From assembly GCF_008727875.1 (NCBI RefSeq), contig NZ_VTWS01000005.1, forward strand, positions 124,001 to 188,000: a stretch of DNA of 64,000 nucleotides, read 5' to 3'. Source of the DNA: Larkinella humicola. GTDB lineage: Bacteria; Bacteroidota; Bacteroidia; Cytophagales; Spirosomataceae. Under the pieces are notes generated by a model that ran no database searches, had not been told where the DNA came from, and saw nothing but the letters and a program-made list of their open reading frames with translations. The translations under genes were made by a program, and so were the position numbers. This document shows, piece by piece, positions 9,265 through 17,627 of the stretch (the first letter of the stretch is position 1; the number at the start of each line of letters is the position of its first letter).

Positions 9265-10260
9265 TCAGTTGTTTTTTAACAGGAGGCCGGTGCCGGTTTT
9301 CTCGGTCTTGATTTCAAGGGTTTCGATCAGAACATCAAGCAGTTCGTCGGCATTGTCGGCGTGGTAATTCCCGGAAATGGTTCGTTGCGCCAGTGAGTCG
9401 TCAACGATTTCCACTTTCAGGCCAAATTTTTCGCGGAGCAGATAGCAAACTTCCCACACGGACGTTTCCTTGAAGGTCAGGCCGGTTTTGCTCCGGGCTT
9501 CAGCCGGTGGAACCGTCGGAAGCTGGCGCAGATGCAGATTGCCCTGCTGGCTGAGTGTCAGCAGATCGCCCGGTTTCATCGTCAGGTGGTGTTTGTCGGC
9601 TCCCCGGCTGTAATCAACCCGGATTTTACCCCGGCCCAGCGCCACGTTGGTGCTTTGTTTCCGGGCATAAACCGTGAATTCGGTCCCCAGCACTTCAATC
9701 TGAAACTGGTCGGACGTTTTGACCACAAACCGCTGGTGGTCAGGCTGGTGCGTCACCGAAAACCGGCCCTCGCCCGTCAAAAGTACCTCCCGGATGTTCG
9801 TGTAAAAGCCAAACCGGGGCACCTGCAAGGATGAATTGGATTTCAGCACCACGCCGGTTCCGTCTTCCAGCCGGAGGGTTTTCGTTTCCCCGTAGGTCGT
9901 ATAATGTGTCTGATAAAACAGTTTATTCCGTAGTGGAATGAGCAGCGCCAGCAAAACCGTTGCTGCCACCAGATACGGTTTCCAGCCGCCCCAAAAGAAC
10001 AGCGGTTTGCGAACGGGCATCGGTTCTTCGTCGGCTTCCGGCTTTTCGGTCTGATCCAGCCGCTGAACCATTTTTTCAAAAGCCGCTTCCTGATCCGGCA
10101 CAAATTGCAGGGAGCGCATCTCCCATTCGAGCAGCCATTCGTGGAACGTCGGGGTATTGGCCGGATTTTTCAGCCATTCCTCCACGGTTTGACGCTCGAT
10201 CGGGGTTGCCTGTCCGGCCAGATAGGTAAACAGGGTATGTTTCGATACCGAATGATTCAT
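9265..10260 (-). CDS. FecR family anti-sigma factor
   Basis: The ATG at 10260 gives 331 residues starting MNHSVSKHTLFTYLAG. An upstream in-frame extension would overlap the sigma gene and adds low-complexity non-conserved sequence, so it is rejected. It has a cytoplasmic N-terminal region (about 1-90) that holds the sigma factor, one membrane segment (about 95-110, PYLVAATVLLALLIPL), a periplasmic FecR domain (HYTTYGETKTLRLEDGT to KPGDLL) and a C-terminal domain (FKETSVWEVCYLLREKFGL). It should relay the state of the SusC STN domain to the sigma factor encoded just upstream. Confidence 0.95.
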   Translation of the reverse strand: MNHSVSKHTLFTYLAGQATPIERQTVEEWLKNPANTPTFHEWLLEWEMRSLQFVPDQEAAFEKMVQRLDQTEKPEADEEPMPVRKPLFFWGGWKPYLVAATVLLALLIPLRNKLFYQTHYTTYGETKTLRLEDGTGVVLKSNSSLQVPRFGFYTNIREVLLTGEGRFSVTHQPDHQRFVVKTSDQFQIEVLGTEFTVYARKQSTNVALGRGKIRVDYSRGADKHHLTMKPGDLLTLSQQGNLHLRQLPTVPPAEARSKTGLTFKETSVWEVCYLLREKFGLKVEIVDDSLAQRTISGNYHADNADELLDVLIETLEIKTEKTGTGLLLKNN

Positions 10261-10292
10261 GTTTGTGGCATTTGAACGAGAGACTTGAAAAG

Positions 10293-10310
10293 CTACTTTT
10301 CCCCTTAGTT
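10293..10310 (-). promoter_or_regulatory. ACTAAGGGGAAAA motif before fecR
   Basis: Read on the minus strand, the bases right after the sigma-gene TGA are ACTAAGGGGAAAAGTAG. A near copy, CACTAAGGGTAAAATAGTG, lies upstream of the sigma gene at 11017-11035. Recurrence in front of two consecutive genes of one ECF system suggests a binding or promoter element of that system; this is inference. Confidence 0.35.
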
Positions 10311-10978
10311 CAGCAGAAAAATAGATTGATGAGGCAGACGAGCACCGCCCATTCTTCCCGCAGGGTCTGGCGCAGGTGTTTGAGGGCTTTGGAGATATGC
10401 ACCTCGACGGTTCGTGGGGAAATCTGCAATTCGGTGGCAATCTCTTCGTACTTTTTATTCTCGAACCGGCTCAGCAGAAACACCCGCCGACACTGCGCGG
10501 GCAACTGGCTGATGGCGTCGTTGACGGCCAGAAACAGGTTGTTGAAATGGACTTCCGAATCGGGCTGCGGTTGATGGCCCGTCAGGTGGTTTTCGGTCGT
10601 CGCGTCGATGGAATCGGTTTTGCCAAACTCCCGGCGCAGGTGCGTATAGGCTTCGTTCCGAACCGCCGTGAACAGGTAGCTGATGAAGGACGAGTGTACT
10701 TTCCGGTACGCTTCCGTGCGGTAGAACTGGTAGAACACCTCACTCACCAGGTCTTCCGCCAGTTGCCGGGAATAGACGAACCGAACGGCATGGCTACAGA
10801 GCGGGGTATAATAGTGCCGAAACAGCAGTTCAAACCCTTTCCGCGGTTCCTGTTCAAAGGCTTTCCGCAAAAAAAGCTCGGAATCATACACCGTCGTCAC
10901 CGGTTTTTCTCCGGCGATTGAAGGCGTAGGGCGGTTTTCGGGCGATATCGAAGGGTTCAACAGGGTAAAGGTAGCCAT
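10310..10978 (-). CDS. ECF RNA polymerase sigma factor (FecI-like, Bacteroidetes expansion)
   Basis: 222 residues. Region 2 spans about residues 45-115 (GFELLFRHYYTPLCSHAVRF, then AEDLVSEVFYQFYR), and region 4 about 150-205 (LPAQCRRVFLLSRFENKKYEEIATELQISPRTVEVHISKALKHLR in pieces, with a clear helix-turn-helix). A hydrophobic tail (VLVCLINLFFC) closes the protein. It is divided from fecR by only 49 bases and is the first gene of the SusCD operon. In such systems FecR releases the sigma factor when the SusC STN domain reports substrate, and the sigma factor then transcribes the operon. Confidence 0.95.
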   Translation of the reverse strand: MATFTLLNPSISPENRPTPSIAGEKPVTTVYDSELFLRKAFEQEPRKGFELLFRHYYTPLCSHAVRFVYSRQLAEDLVSEVFYQFYRTEAYRKVHSSFISYLFTAVRNEAYTHLRREFGKTDSIDATTENHLTGHQPQPDSEVHFNNLFLAVNDAISQLPAQCRRVFLLSRFENKKYEEIATELQISPRTVEVHISKALKHLRQTLREEWAVLVCLINLFFC

Positions 10979-11016
10979 TAGCGCAAGATCTCTAAAACGA
11001 ATTAAAGACTTTATTG

Positions 11017-11035
11017 CACTATTTTACCCTTAGTG
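11017..11035 (-). promoter_or_regulatory. CACTAAGGG motif upstream of the ECF sigma gene
   Basis: The sequence reads CACTAAGGGTAAAATAGTG on the minus strand, about 40 bases before the sigma start, and resembles the motif before fecR at 10293-10310. It also has inverted ends (CACTA/TAGTG). A role in transcription of the operon is inferred from the repetition and position. Confidence 0.35.
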
Positions 11036-11085
11036 ATTTTTGAAAAAAGTTGACTTTTTTTTGACCGCTGATCGAGATGAGTCGG

Positions 11086-11140
11086 GTGCTGGTCGCGATT
11101 TGCAATCGCGACCCACTCTGTAGCGGATTTTCAATCCGCA
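11086..11140 (+). repeat. Left REP unit of the RAYT locus
   Basis: Two adjacent hairpins are visible. The first has a 10-base perfect stem GGTCGCGATT/AATCGCGACC with loop TGC. After the linker CACTCTG comes a 7-base stem GCGGATT/AATCCGC with loop TTC. The mirror unit lies at 11801-11857 in the opposite orientation. Confidence 0.9.
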
Positions 11141-11185
11141 TTTGTTTAATCTGTCCGCCAATCCGAAACGGATACCATAATTCTT

Positions 11186-11728
11186 TTAAATCACAATCAC
11201 CTCCAACAATCCTTTTTTCCCCGCATAATTCCGGGCAGAACTATGGAGGTATTCTTCCGGATACTCAACAATCCCGGCCCGTACCGGATTATCGTGCAGG
11301 TAGGTTAACTTCTGAACTAAAAACGGATCGGTAAACAGTTCTTTCGCTTCATTGCCATCCTGCCAAAACTTATATTCCTTAATTCTAGGCCGAACCTTTC
11401 CGGCAAATTCAAATCGATACAGCAGCCATTGCCGACGGCTTTCAGGCTCTTCCTGAATCGCTTTTACCAGCGCTTTAGACGTGAATTTCTTGAGATCGCG
11501 GAGAATATCCGACAAAGACGTGCCCGGTTTAGCCGAAGCAATCAGGTGGACATGATTTGTCATCAACACCCAGGCATACAACTCCAGCCCCTTGTGTTTC
11601 TGGCAATACCGCAGCGAATCGACGATTATATTTTTATAAACTGGTCGCGTAAATACATCCACCCAATCAACGACGGTTAGCGTCAGAAAATAGGCATAGT
11701 CTTCGGAAATACGGTTGCGAACCCCCAT
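11186..11728 (-). CDS. REP-associated tyrosine transposase (Y1/HUH superfamily)
   Basis: 180 residues. The HUH metal motif is NHVHL (H59 and H61) after YAWVLMT. The C-terminal YLHDNPVRAGIV followed by PEEYLHSSARNY is the hallmark block of RAYT proteins. The catalytic tyrosine is not assigned with certainty. Family members nick single-stranded REP hairpins. Length and motifs look intact, and the flanking paired REP units support an active or recently active gene. It lies between the SusCD operon and a lipoprotein gene and appears unrelated to either. Confidence 0.92.
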   Translation of the reverse strand: MGVRNRISEDYAYFLTLTVVDWVDVFTRPVYKNIIVDSLRYCQKHKGLELYAWVLMTNHVHLIASAKPGTSLSDILRDLKKFTSKALVKAIQEEPESRRQWLLYRFEFAGKVRPRIKEYKFWQDGNEAKELFTDPFLVQKLTYLHDNPVRAGIVEYPEEYLHSSARNYAGKKGLLEVIVI

Positions 11729-11800
11729 AGCAAACCTTTTATTTTATAGATACCACTGTTTGACGTTAAAAAGGGGGAAGAGTAACGGAATTATGAGAAT

Positions 11801-11857
11801 TGGCGGATTGCAAATCCGCCACAGAGTGGGTCGAGATTGCAAATCTCGACCAGCGCA
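11801..11857 (-). repeat. Right REP unit of the RAYT locus
   Basis: On the minus strand it reads as the same two-hairpin unit as 11086-11140. The first stem is GGTCGAGATT/AATCTCGACC and the second is TGGCGGATT/AATCCGCCA, each with loop TGC. Compared with the left unit, the C-G pair in stem 1 has become A-T on both sides, a compensatory change that keeps pairing. Confidence 0.9.
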
Positions 11858-11984
11858 CCCAGCGCACAATTCAGCCTTCTTTTTCAGCAATTCAATCACT
11901 GGTTCCGCCTTTTGAGTCACCCGGTTTTTGAATACTGCCGCGCGCTTGCCTTGTTTTGTACCAAACAACAAAAACGACTGAACC

Positions 11985-12572
11985 ATGAAAATGCGTTTTC
12001 TCGCGCTGCTGGCGCTGGTACTCCTTTCGGTTGCCTGTAAAAAAGGTGGCAATGAATCCGTTGATCCGACCGATCATTCATCCGGCGACGGAAGCGGCCA
12101 AAATCCGAATTCCGGTAATCCGCCCCCGGCAACCGGAAAAATACCGGCAGAACTCGTCGGCAAATGGTCGTATGGAACGTTCTCGCCGACCAATTTCTGG
12201 GATTATACTGGCAAATACACCGGCAACGCCTACGAGCAGGCCCTGGTGTTCGAATTTCACGCCAATGGCACTTACGAAGAGTACGTCATTAATTCCACCA
12301 CGAGCTACAATTGCCGGACGGAAGCCTACACGTTTTTCAAAGGAACCGTCAAGGTTAACGAAGCAAACCGTTCGTTTGTGATTACGCCCACCAGCGGCAA
12401 CTACCGGGGCTTTTACGGCTGTGCGCCCAAGAGTAACATCAACCGCGATGCGCGTAAGGAAGAACTGAAGCAGGAAACCATGAATTACCAGGTCGAAAGT
12501 GGCAAAACCGCCCTCAAACTCTCGGATGCTGAAAATCCGCAGGGCGTGCGTCTGAAAGCCATTACGTGGTAA
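11985..12572 (+). CDS. Small lipoprotein of unknown function
   Basis: 195 residues. The signal peptide ends in a lipobox (LLSVAC), followed by a Gly/Asn/Pro-rich linker to about residue 50. A small globular domain follows, beginning IPAELVGKWSYGTFSP, with EFHANGTYEEYVINS and a C-terminal LKLSDAENPQGVRLKAITW. The 'GKW ... F..NGTYE' pattern recalls lipocalin-like or META-like Bacteroidota lipoproteins, but I cannot name the family. It has four cysteines after the lipobox, so no strong disulfide prediction is made. It sits alone between the RAYT element and a convergent lipoprotein gene. Confidence 0.75.
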   Translation: MKMRFLALLALVLLSVACKKGGNESVDPTDHSSGDGSGQNPNSGNPPPATGKIPAELVGKWSYGTFSPTNFWDYTGKYTGNAYEQALVFEFHANGTYEEYVINSTTSYNCRTEAYTFFKGTVKVNEANRSFVITPTSGNYRGFYGCAPKSNINRDARKEELKQETMNYQVESGKTALKLSDAENPQGVRLKAITW

Positions 12573-12619
12573 ATTAACCGACATCAAAACAGATCGGCTG
12601 GATGGCTTTTGGAAGGCAA

Positions 12620-14197
12620 TCAGTCGATCTGTATCTTCGTTTTCGACTGATTTTCCAGCAGAATCACCCCGGCTTTCGACTGCCGCCAGCGGTCTAGCAA
12701 CGCCTTGGGCGTGGGCGTCACCCGGAAGGCAAACGACCCCAGCAAAAGGTCTTCGTCGCCATCCTGATCGACGTCGGCGGCATCCAGCGTCAGCCACGCG
12801 CCCTGATCCGCATCGGGAAACGATTTCGGCCGAAACCGGTTATTCCCCCGGTTTTCCAGAAACACAAAGTTCTCCAGCCGTTTGCGCGACACATCCGGGA
12901 AGAACGCAATGGCCGCAACATCCAGATCACCGTCACCGTCGAAGTCGCGGGCGAGGGCTTTCGTGGCCCCGTGCAGGGGATAAAACCAGACCTGCCGGAA
13001 TTTAAAATTGCCGTCGTTGCGGAACAGCCGGACGCCGTGATACCGCTTCAGCGTGTTGGAATAATCCGCATTATCGCCGTTGGTATACAGCAGATCCATG
13101 TCGCCATCCTGGTCAAAATCAACCACATCCAGATAACTGGACCCGAAGACCGGCGGAAAACGCAGCACGGTTTTCTTCCAGAACCGCCCCCCGCCTTCGT
13201 TGTTGAAGACGGCGACCTGCTCGTCACTCTGCGACAACAAAACGACAATGTCCGCCTTGCCATCGCCGTTCATGTCGGTCACCACGGTTCGGATTGCGCC
13301 CGGCACCGGTTCCAGAACGTGTTCGGTGTAGGTCGACCCGGTATTTTCAAACCAGGTCAGTTGTCCGGTATAAAAACCGAACTGACACACCAGAATGTCT
13401 TCTTTTCCGTCGCCGTTCAGATCGGCATACGTGGCATCGACCGGGCGTTGCAGCCGTTTCAGCAACACCGACCGACCGATCTTCTGCGTCGCCGGATTTC
13501 GGTTGATATGTAGCAGTTCGCCATTCAGGAGGTCGTTGGGGTCCATCGTTCCCATCGCCAGCACATCGAGACTACCGTCGGGACGGGTCCGCAGGCTGGA
13601 AGGGGGCGAAAACGTCACCACTGAATCAACCTTTTGCAGGCCACTATCCAGAAAATACAGCCTTCCGCGCCGACTCCCCACCGCGATCCGCCGACTCGCC
13701 GGTTGATAGGCCAGCAGGGTCACCAGATTGTCGACGGGCTGGGCAGGTTTGCGGATTTTGAAAAGCGGCAAATTGTATGAAATCGCGGGGCGGGGGGCTT
13801 GTGGCAACGGTTTTTCCGGCGCGTTTTTTACGTAATAGTCGGTGATTTTCTGCCAATCGTCGGGATGCACCATTGGCGCGTTGGCAAAGGCTGTCGATTG
13901 CAGCACCCGCTGAATTTCGTCGGGGTCGCTCAACTGCCGAAACGGCGAGAGGGAATCGGCCGAAAAGCCCATCCGAAGCGCCATCTGCGGCAACACTTTC
14001 CGCTTCCAGATGTCTTTTTCCAGCAATTCCGGCGACGGAAACGCGTGGCAACCTGCGCAATACTGCCGGGCTAGCTCCTCTCCGCTTAAGCCTGACGGTT
14101 CGGTTGGCGTGGTCGACTTTGGGCTTTGATTACACGCCACTACCCAAAAAACAAAAAACAAATAGACGAAAAACGAAATTGATCTATTGAAAGACAT
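12620..14197 (-). CDS. Lipoprotein with c-type heme site and FG-GAP/VCBS propeller repeats
   Basis: 525 residues. It has a membrane-type signal with lipobox (WVVAC, C22), then a heme-attachment site CAGCH at residues 47-51 in a short cytochrome-like domain containing MALRMGF as a possible distal ligand. The rest is a beta-propeller with five calcium-binding type repeats (DLNGDGKEDI, DMNGDGKADI, DFDQDGDMDL, DFDGDGDLDV, DVDQDGDEDL). Such cytochrome c plus FG-GAP proteins are common in Cytophagales and Planctomycetes, and their role is unproven. It is monocistronic, and its 3' end converges on the small lipoprotein gene. Confidence 0.85.
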   Translation of the reverse strand: MSFNRSISFFVYLFFVFWVVACNQSPKSTTPTEPSGLSGEELARQYCAGCHAFPSPELLEKDIWKRKVLPQMALRMGFSADSLSPFRQLSDPDEIQRVLQSTAFANAPMVHPDDWQKITDYYVKNAPEKPLPQAPRPAISYNLPLFKIRKPAQPVDNLVTLLAYQPASRRIAVGSRRGRLYFLDSGLQKVDSVVTFSPPSSLRTRPDGSLDVLAMGTMDPNDLLNGELLHINRNPATQKIGRSVLLKRLQRPVDATYADLNGDGKEDILVCQFGFYTGQLTWFENTGSTYTEHVLEPVPGAIRTVVTDMNGDGKADIVVLLSQSDEQVAVFNNEGGGRFWKKTVLRFPPVFGSSYLDVVDFDQDGDMDLLYTNGDNADYSNTLKRYHGVRLFRNDGNFKFRQVWFYPLHGATKALARDFDGDGDLDVAAIAFFPDVSRKRLENFVFLENRGNNRFRPKSFPDADQGAWLTLDAADVDQDGDEDLLLGSFAFRVTPTPKALLDRWRQSKAGVILLENQSKTKIQID

Positions 14198-14334
14198 CGT
14201 ATGATAAAAAACAGAACAAACTTATCACAAAACCGCCTGTTTTTCAACTGGTGGCCGACTGCCGTTTGACCTTTTCCGAAATCGCTATTACTTTTTCCCA
14301 TTTCTTTGCACCGCATTAGCCGCCCTTTACTTCT

Positions 14335-15816
14335 ATGATGAATTGCATTCTCGGCGTCGACATCGGCACGACTAACGTTAAGGCCCTCGCTTTTCAGCCG
14401 GAAACCGGCGATATTATCGCCCACGCTTCCGCCCCTCTGACAACACTCCATCCCCAACCCGGTTATGCGGAACAGGACCCGGAGGAAGTCTGGACGAACC
14501 TGGTCGACGTACTGGACGAAGTTTGCCGGGAAGTGCAGCAGCAGAACGGACGCATCGAAGCCGTTGGATTCAGTTCGGCCATGCACAGCAGCGTGGGGGT
14601 CGATGACGCCGGAAAACCGCTCACCAACGCCATTTTGTGGTCCGACAACCGGGCCGAAAAACAGGCAGCCTCCCTGCGCCACGACCAGGCCGTTCTCGGC
14701 AAAGACATTTACGAACGAACCGGCACGCCCCTGCATCCCATGATTCCGCTCTGCAAACTGGCCTGGTTCCGCGAACACAATCTGCGGCTGCTGCGCCGGG
14801 CCACGGGCTGGATTTCGATCAAGGAATACATCTGGCACAAACTAACGGGGAAGTATCAGATTGATTATTCGATTGCCACCGCCACCGGTTTATTCGACAG
14901 CCAGCGGAAAGAATGGTATGCGCCCGCGCTCGACTTTGCCGGGATCCGGATCGAGCAGTTGTCGGAACCGGTGCCGACCACCTACGCCGGCAAGCTCACG
15001 ACCTCCGGGCTACCCGGCTCCGTTACCGACGGGCTAGCAGAAGCGGCCCTATACATCGGGGCGTCGGACGGATGTCTGGCAAATCTGGGAGCCGGAGCCA
15101 TTGAATCCGGGATCACTACCATCACCATTGGCACGAGTGGAGCCATCCGCCGGACGGTTCAACGGCCGCTGCGCGATGAAAAAGGACGGTTATTCAGTTA
15201 CATCCTGAACGTGAACGATCCGGTGGACAAAAATTATTACGTGGTCGGCGGCCCAACCAACAACGGGGCGAATGTTCTGCAATGGGTTTCCGAAAAGCTG
15301 ACACAATCCGAAACCACCGACGTTCTGGCCGAAGCGGCCACCGTGGAAGCCGGTTCCGACGATCTGCTGTTTCTACCCTATTTGCAGGGCGAACGCGCAC
15401 CGCTTTGGGACGCGGGCGTGCGGGGCTCCTACCTGAATGTCGACTGGCACCACGGACGGGCGCACTTTGTGCGGGCCGCGCTGGAAGGCGTGTTGTTCAA
15501 CTTGCTCCGCATCGAGCGCATTTTGTCGCGGCACACCGGGCCCACACGAGTGATTCACGCCAACGGCGGCTTTGCCCAGTCCGCGTTCTGGGTGCAGATG
15601 ATGGCCGATATTTTCGGGGTTCCGGTTCGGCTCAACGAGAGCAACGAAAGTGGTGCCATTGGCGCTATCCTGCTGACGATGAAGGCCACCGGGCGGGTTT
15701 CGTCCCTGGCCGAAGCCACCCGCCACGTCGGCTTCGGCCAGACGTTCGAGCCCGATGCCGAACGCCACCGGCGGTATCAGACGGTGTACAAGCGGTTTGA
15801 ACAAGCCTTGCCTTAA
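14335..15816 (+). CDS. gntK: FGGY-family carbohydrate kinase, probably gluconokinase
   Basis: 493 residues, the usual FGGY length. The N-terminal phosphate loop is GVDIGTTNVKALAFQ. AMHSSVGVDDAGKPLTNAILWSDNR and TGTPLHPMIPLCKLAWFRE match gluconokinases of the Bacillus GntK type. The C-terminal lobe has ANGGFAQSAFWVQMMADIFGVPV. It would phosphorylate gluconate or a related sugar acid with ATP in the cytoplasm. No gluconate transporter is adjacent, so substrate assignment rests on motifs. It converges with the sigma-factor gene across 21 bases with no obvious terminator. Confidence 0.85.
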   Translation: MMNCILGVDIGTTNVKALAFQPETGDIIAHASAPLTTLHPQPGYAEQDPEEVWTNLVDVLDEVCREVQQQNGRIEAVGFSSAMHSSVGVDDAGKPLTNAILWSDNRAEKQAASLRHDQAVLGKDIYERTGTPLHPMIPLCKLAWFREHNLRLLRRATGWISIKEYIWHKLTGKYQIDYSIATATGLFDSQRKEWYAPALDFAGIRIEQLSEPVPTTYAGKLTTSGLPGSVTDGLAEAALYIGASDGCLANLGAGAIESGITTITIGTSGAIRRTVQRPLRDEKGRLFSYILNVNDPVDKNYYVVGGPTNNGANVLQWVSEKLTQSETTDVLAEAATVEAGSDDLLFLPYLQGERAPLWDAGVRGSYLNVDWHHGRAHFVRAALEGVLFNLLRIERILSRHTGPTRVIHANGGFAQSAFWVQMMADIFGVPVRLNESNESGAIGAILLTMKATGRVSSLAEATRHVGFGQTFEPDAERHRRYQTVYKRFEQALP

Positions 15817-15837
15817 AACCGCCCGGTAGCCCCACAA

Positions 15838-16392
15838 TCAATCCATCATAAATTGCTTTTGATACGCATCGATCACCTGCTCACGCGTCCGTTTCAACCG
15901 CATCTTGACGGCGCTGTGGTTAATGTTGTACTGCCGGGCAATTTCGGTAACGTCAATATTATCCACGTATTTGAGTTGTAGCAAGGCCATTCGGTCCGGC
16001 GAAATTTTTTCCATCACCACCGCCATCTGACTCAGCATGGCATGGGCCGTATCACTTCCTTCCGAATCGGGAATGTTGTCGATATCGACTTCATCCATAG
16101 CCACCACCACCATGCGGTTTGCGACCCGGCTTTTCTGCCGGCAATAATTTTGTGAAATAGAAAACAGCCAGGTCGAAAAGGCAGAGCGTCCCTGAAACTG
16201 ATCAATTTTAATGAAGACCTGAAGAAAAATGTCGTGCGTATAGTCTTCCGCCTTGACCGGATCGCGGGTAAATGTCAGACAGCTACCATACACTTTATGC
16301 ACATAGCGTTTGTACAAAGTCTCCAAACAATCCGCCCGGCGGGTGTTCAGATACGAACCAATGAGTTCTTCGTCTCTTAATACACGTTTCAT
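15838..16392 (-). CDS. ECF-type RNA polymerase sigma-70 factor
   Basis: The ATG at 16392 gives 184 residues starting MKRVLRDEELIGSYLN. The longer upstream reading is not sigma-like and is rejected. Region 2: CLETLYKRYVHKVYGSCLTF with KAEDYTHDIFLQVFIKI and STWLFSISQNYC. Region 4: RMALLQLKYVDNIDVTEIARQ and the helix-turn-helix NINHSAVKMRLKRTREQV. No FecR-type or other anti-sigma gene is adjacent, so it differs from the SusCD-linked sigma factor at 10310. Many Cytophagales have such solitary ECF factors with unknown regulons. Confidence 0.92.
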   Translation of the reverse strand: MKRVLRDEELIGSYLNTRRADCLETLYKRYVHKVYGSCLTFTRDPVKAEDYTHDIFLQVFIKIDQFQGRSAFSTWLFSISQNYCRQKSRVANRMVVVAMDEVDIDNIPDSEGSDTAHAMLSQMAVVMEKISPDRMALLQLKYVDNIDVTEIARQYNINHSAVKMRLKRTREQVIDAYQKQFMMD

Positions 16393-16870
16393 ACGACAGA
16401 GAAAATTAATGTACTGTAATGAATTGTTACGTTTAGGTACGACAGAATCAGGCCTTCCCAATCCGGCAACTTCGGAAATGGAGTTGATTTTTGAGTCCGA
16501 AATCAACAGTGATGTTACTGATTTTACATGATTGTTAAATACAATTACCCCGCCACAGGCTCCAGCTTACGGGGATAACACCATGAACGTATAGATTAAC
16601 GTTATAAACCGAATCATATAGAGTATAAATACTTATATTTGGGCTTATCAACTTACTGTACAGGCTTTTTAGCCCCTATATTGAGTACTAACGTCACTAA
16701 ATATTGGCCAAATAGGACTTTTCAGTGCATGAATGTTCTCCAAAGTAGGTCGAGTAAAACATGTTCGGTTATATTCGGTGGGTTGTTTGCTCAAAAAACT
16801 TGTTTACTTATATTTACTAGCTTATCATTACACAGTAACAATTCCCCTCTACTCACCATAGCTCAATTCC
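16393..16870. other. 478-base AT-rich gap between two divergent regulators
   Basis: No credible open frame is seen. The region separates the divergent sigma-factor and LytTR genes and must carry both promoters. One TAnnTTTG box (TATATTTG, 16634-16641) is present on the plus strand, but no TTTG lies at the right distance upstream. A weak CCCCG/CGGGG hairpin occurs near 16549-16576. Confidence 0.5.
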
Positions 16871-17581
16871 ATGAAATATCGTCAATGTCTGATTGTAGAC
16901 GATTCTGATTCGGCGGTAGCCATCCTGCAGGAGTATCTGGCGCGGCTCCCCTTCTTTATGCCCCCTCAGGTCAGCGGAACCGTTCGGGACGCCACAAGCC
17001 TCCTGCAACAGCAGCATTTTGACCTTATCTTGCTGGATATTAGCCTTCCAGACCAAATGGGTCTTGATTTATTACGCTCGTTCCCCAAACCCTTATCGGT
17101 GATTGTTACCACCGCCAACCCCGATTTTGCCGTTGAAAGCTACGATCTCGATGTAGCGGATTATCTGCTCAAACCCTTTTCTTTTAACCGGTTTATTCGG
17201 GCTGTCAACCGCGCCCTGGGGGTTCAACTGGCCCAAAACAGCCTGACCGAGGATCGTTTCATTTTTTTAAAAGTGGGTCATGCCATGCAGCGCTTCGATT
17301 ACGACGCCATCGAATACATACAGGCCTTTGGTACTTACTGCAAGGTCATGATCAACCAGAAAGTGGTGGTGGTGAACGAAATAATTTCCAATCTGGAAAA
17401 TCTGCTCCCCCGGCACAAATTTCTCCGGATTCACAAATCGTACTTATTAAATTTATCCAAAATCAACAGCTATAATTATCGGACAATCTTTGTGGGTACG
17501 GCCAAGATTCCGCTGGGTGCTTCCTACCGGGATAAGTTCGAAGGATTCCTGAATTTGCTCGATAAAAAATCAGAACCGTAA
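16871..17581 (+). CDS. LytTR-family response regulator
   Basis: 236 residues. The receiver domain is about 1-118, with acidic pocket VDDSD, phospho-acceptor D56 (LILLDIS) and K101 (DYLLKPF). The LytTR DNA-binding domain is about 135-232 (FIFLKVGHAMQRFDYDAIEYIQAFGTY, FLRIHKSYLLNLSKI). LytTR regulators usually pair with a 7TM/LytS histidine kinase, but none is next to this gene, so the partner is elsewhere. It is followed after 46 bases by the trypsin-like protease gene in the same direction. Confidence 0.95.
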   Translation: MKYRQCLIVDDSDSAVAILQEYLARLPFFMPPQVSGTVRDATSLLQQQHFDLILLDISLPDQMGLDLLRSFPKPLSVIVTTANPDFAVESYDLDVADYLLKPFSFNRFIRAVNRALGVQLAQNSLTEDRFIFLKVGHAMQRFDYDAIEYIQAFGTYCKVMINQKVVVVNEIISNLENLLPRHKFLRIHKSYLLNLSKINSYNYRTIFVGTAKIPLGASYRDKFEGFLNLLDKKSEP

Positions 17582-17627
17582 AATCAGCGGATTTGCTAAC
17601 TTGCGCGACCGTTTTACCTCCCAATTT

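Larger units (their letters stand above)
11086..11857. mobile_element. RAYT transposase with flanking inverted REP units
   Basis: The element comprises REP unit 11086-11140, the transposase gene 11186-11728 on the minus strand, and REP unit 11801-11857 in inverse orientation. The spacing from gene to REP is 45 and 72 bases. This is the arrangement of REP-associated tyrosine transposases, which are usually single-copy and domesticated while the REPs spread. Only these two REP units are seen in the window. Confidence 0.85.

Noticed and set aside
12078-12797. 239-codon frame spanning the ends of two lipoprotein genes
   Set aside because: It is antisense to the small lipoprotein at 11985 and lies out of frame within the heme lipoprotein; no family features.
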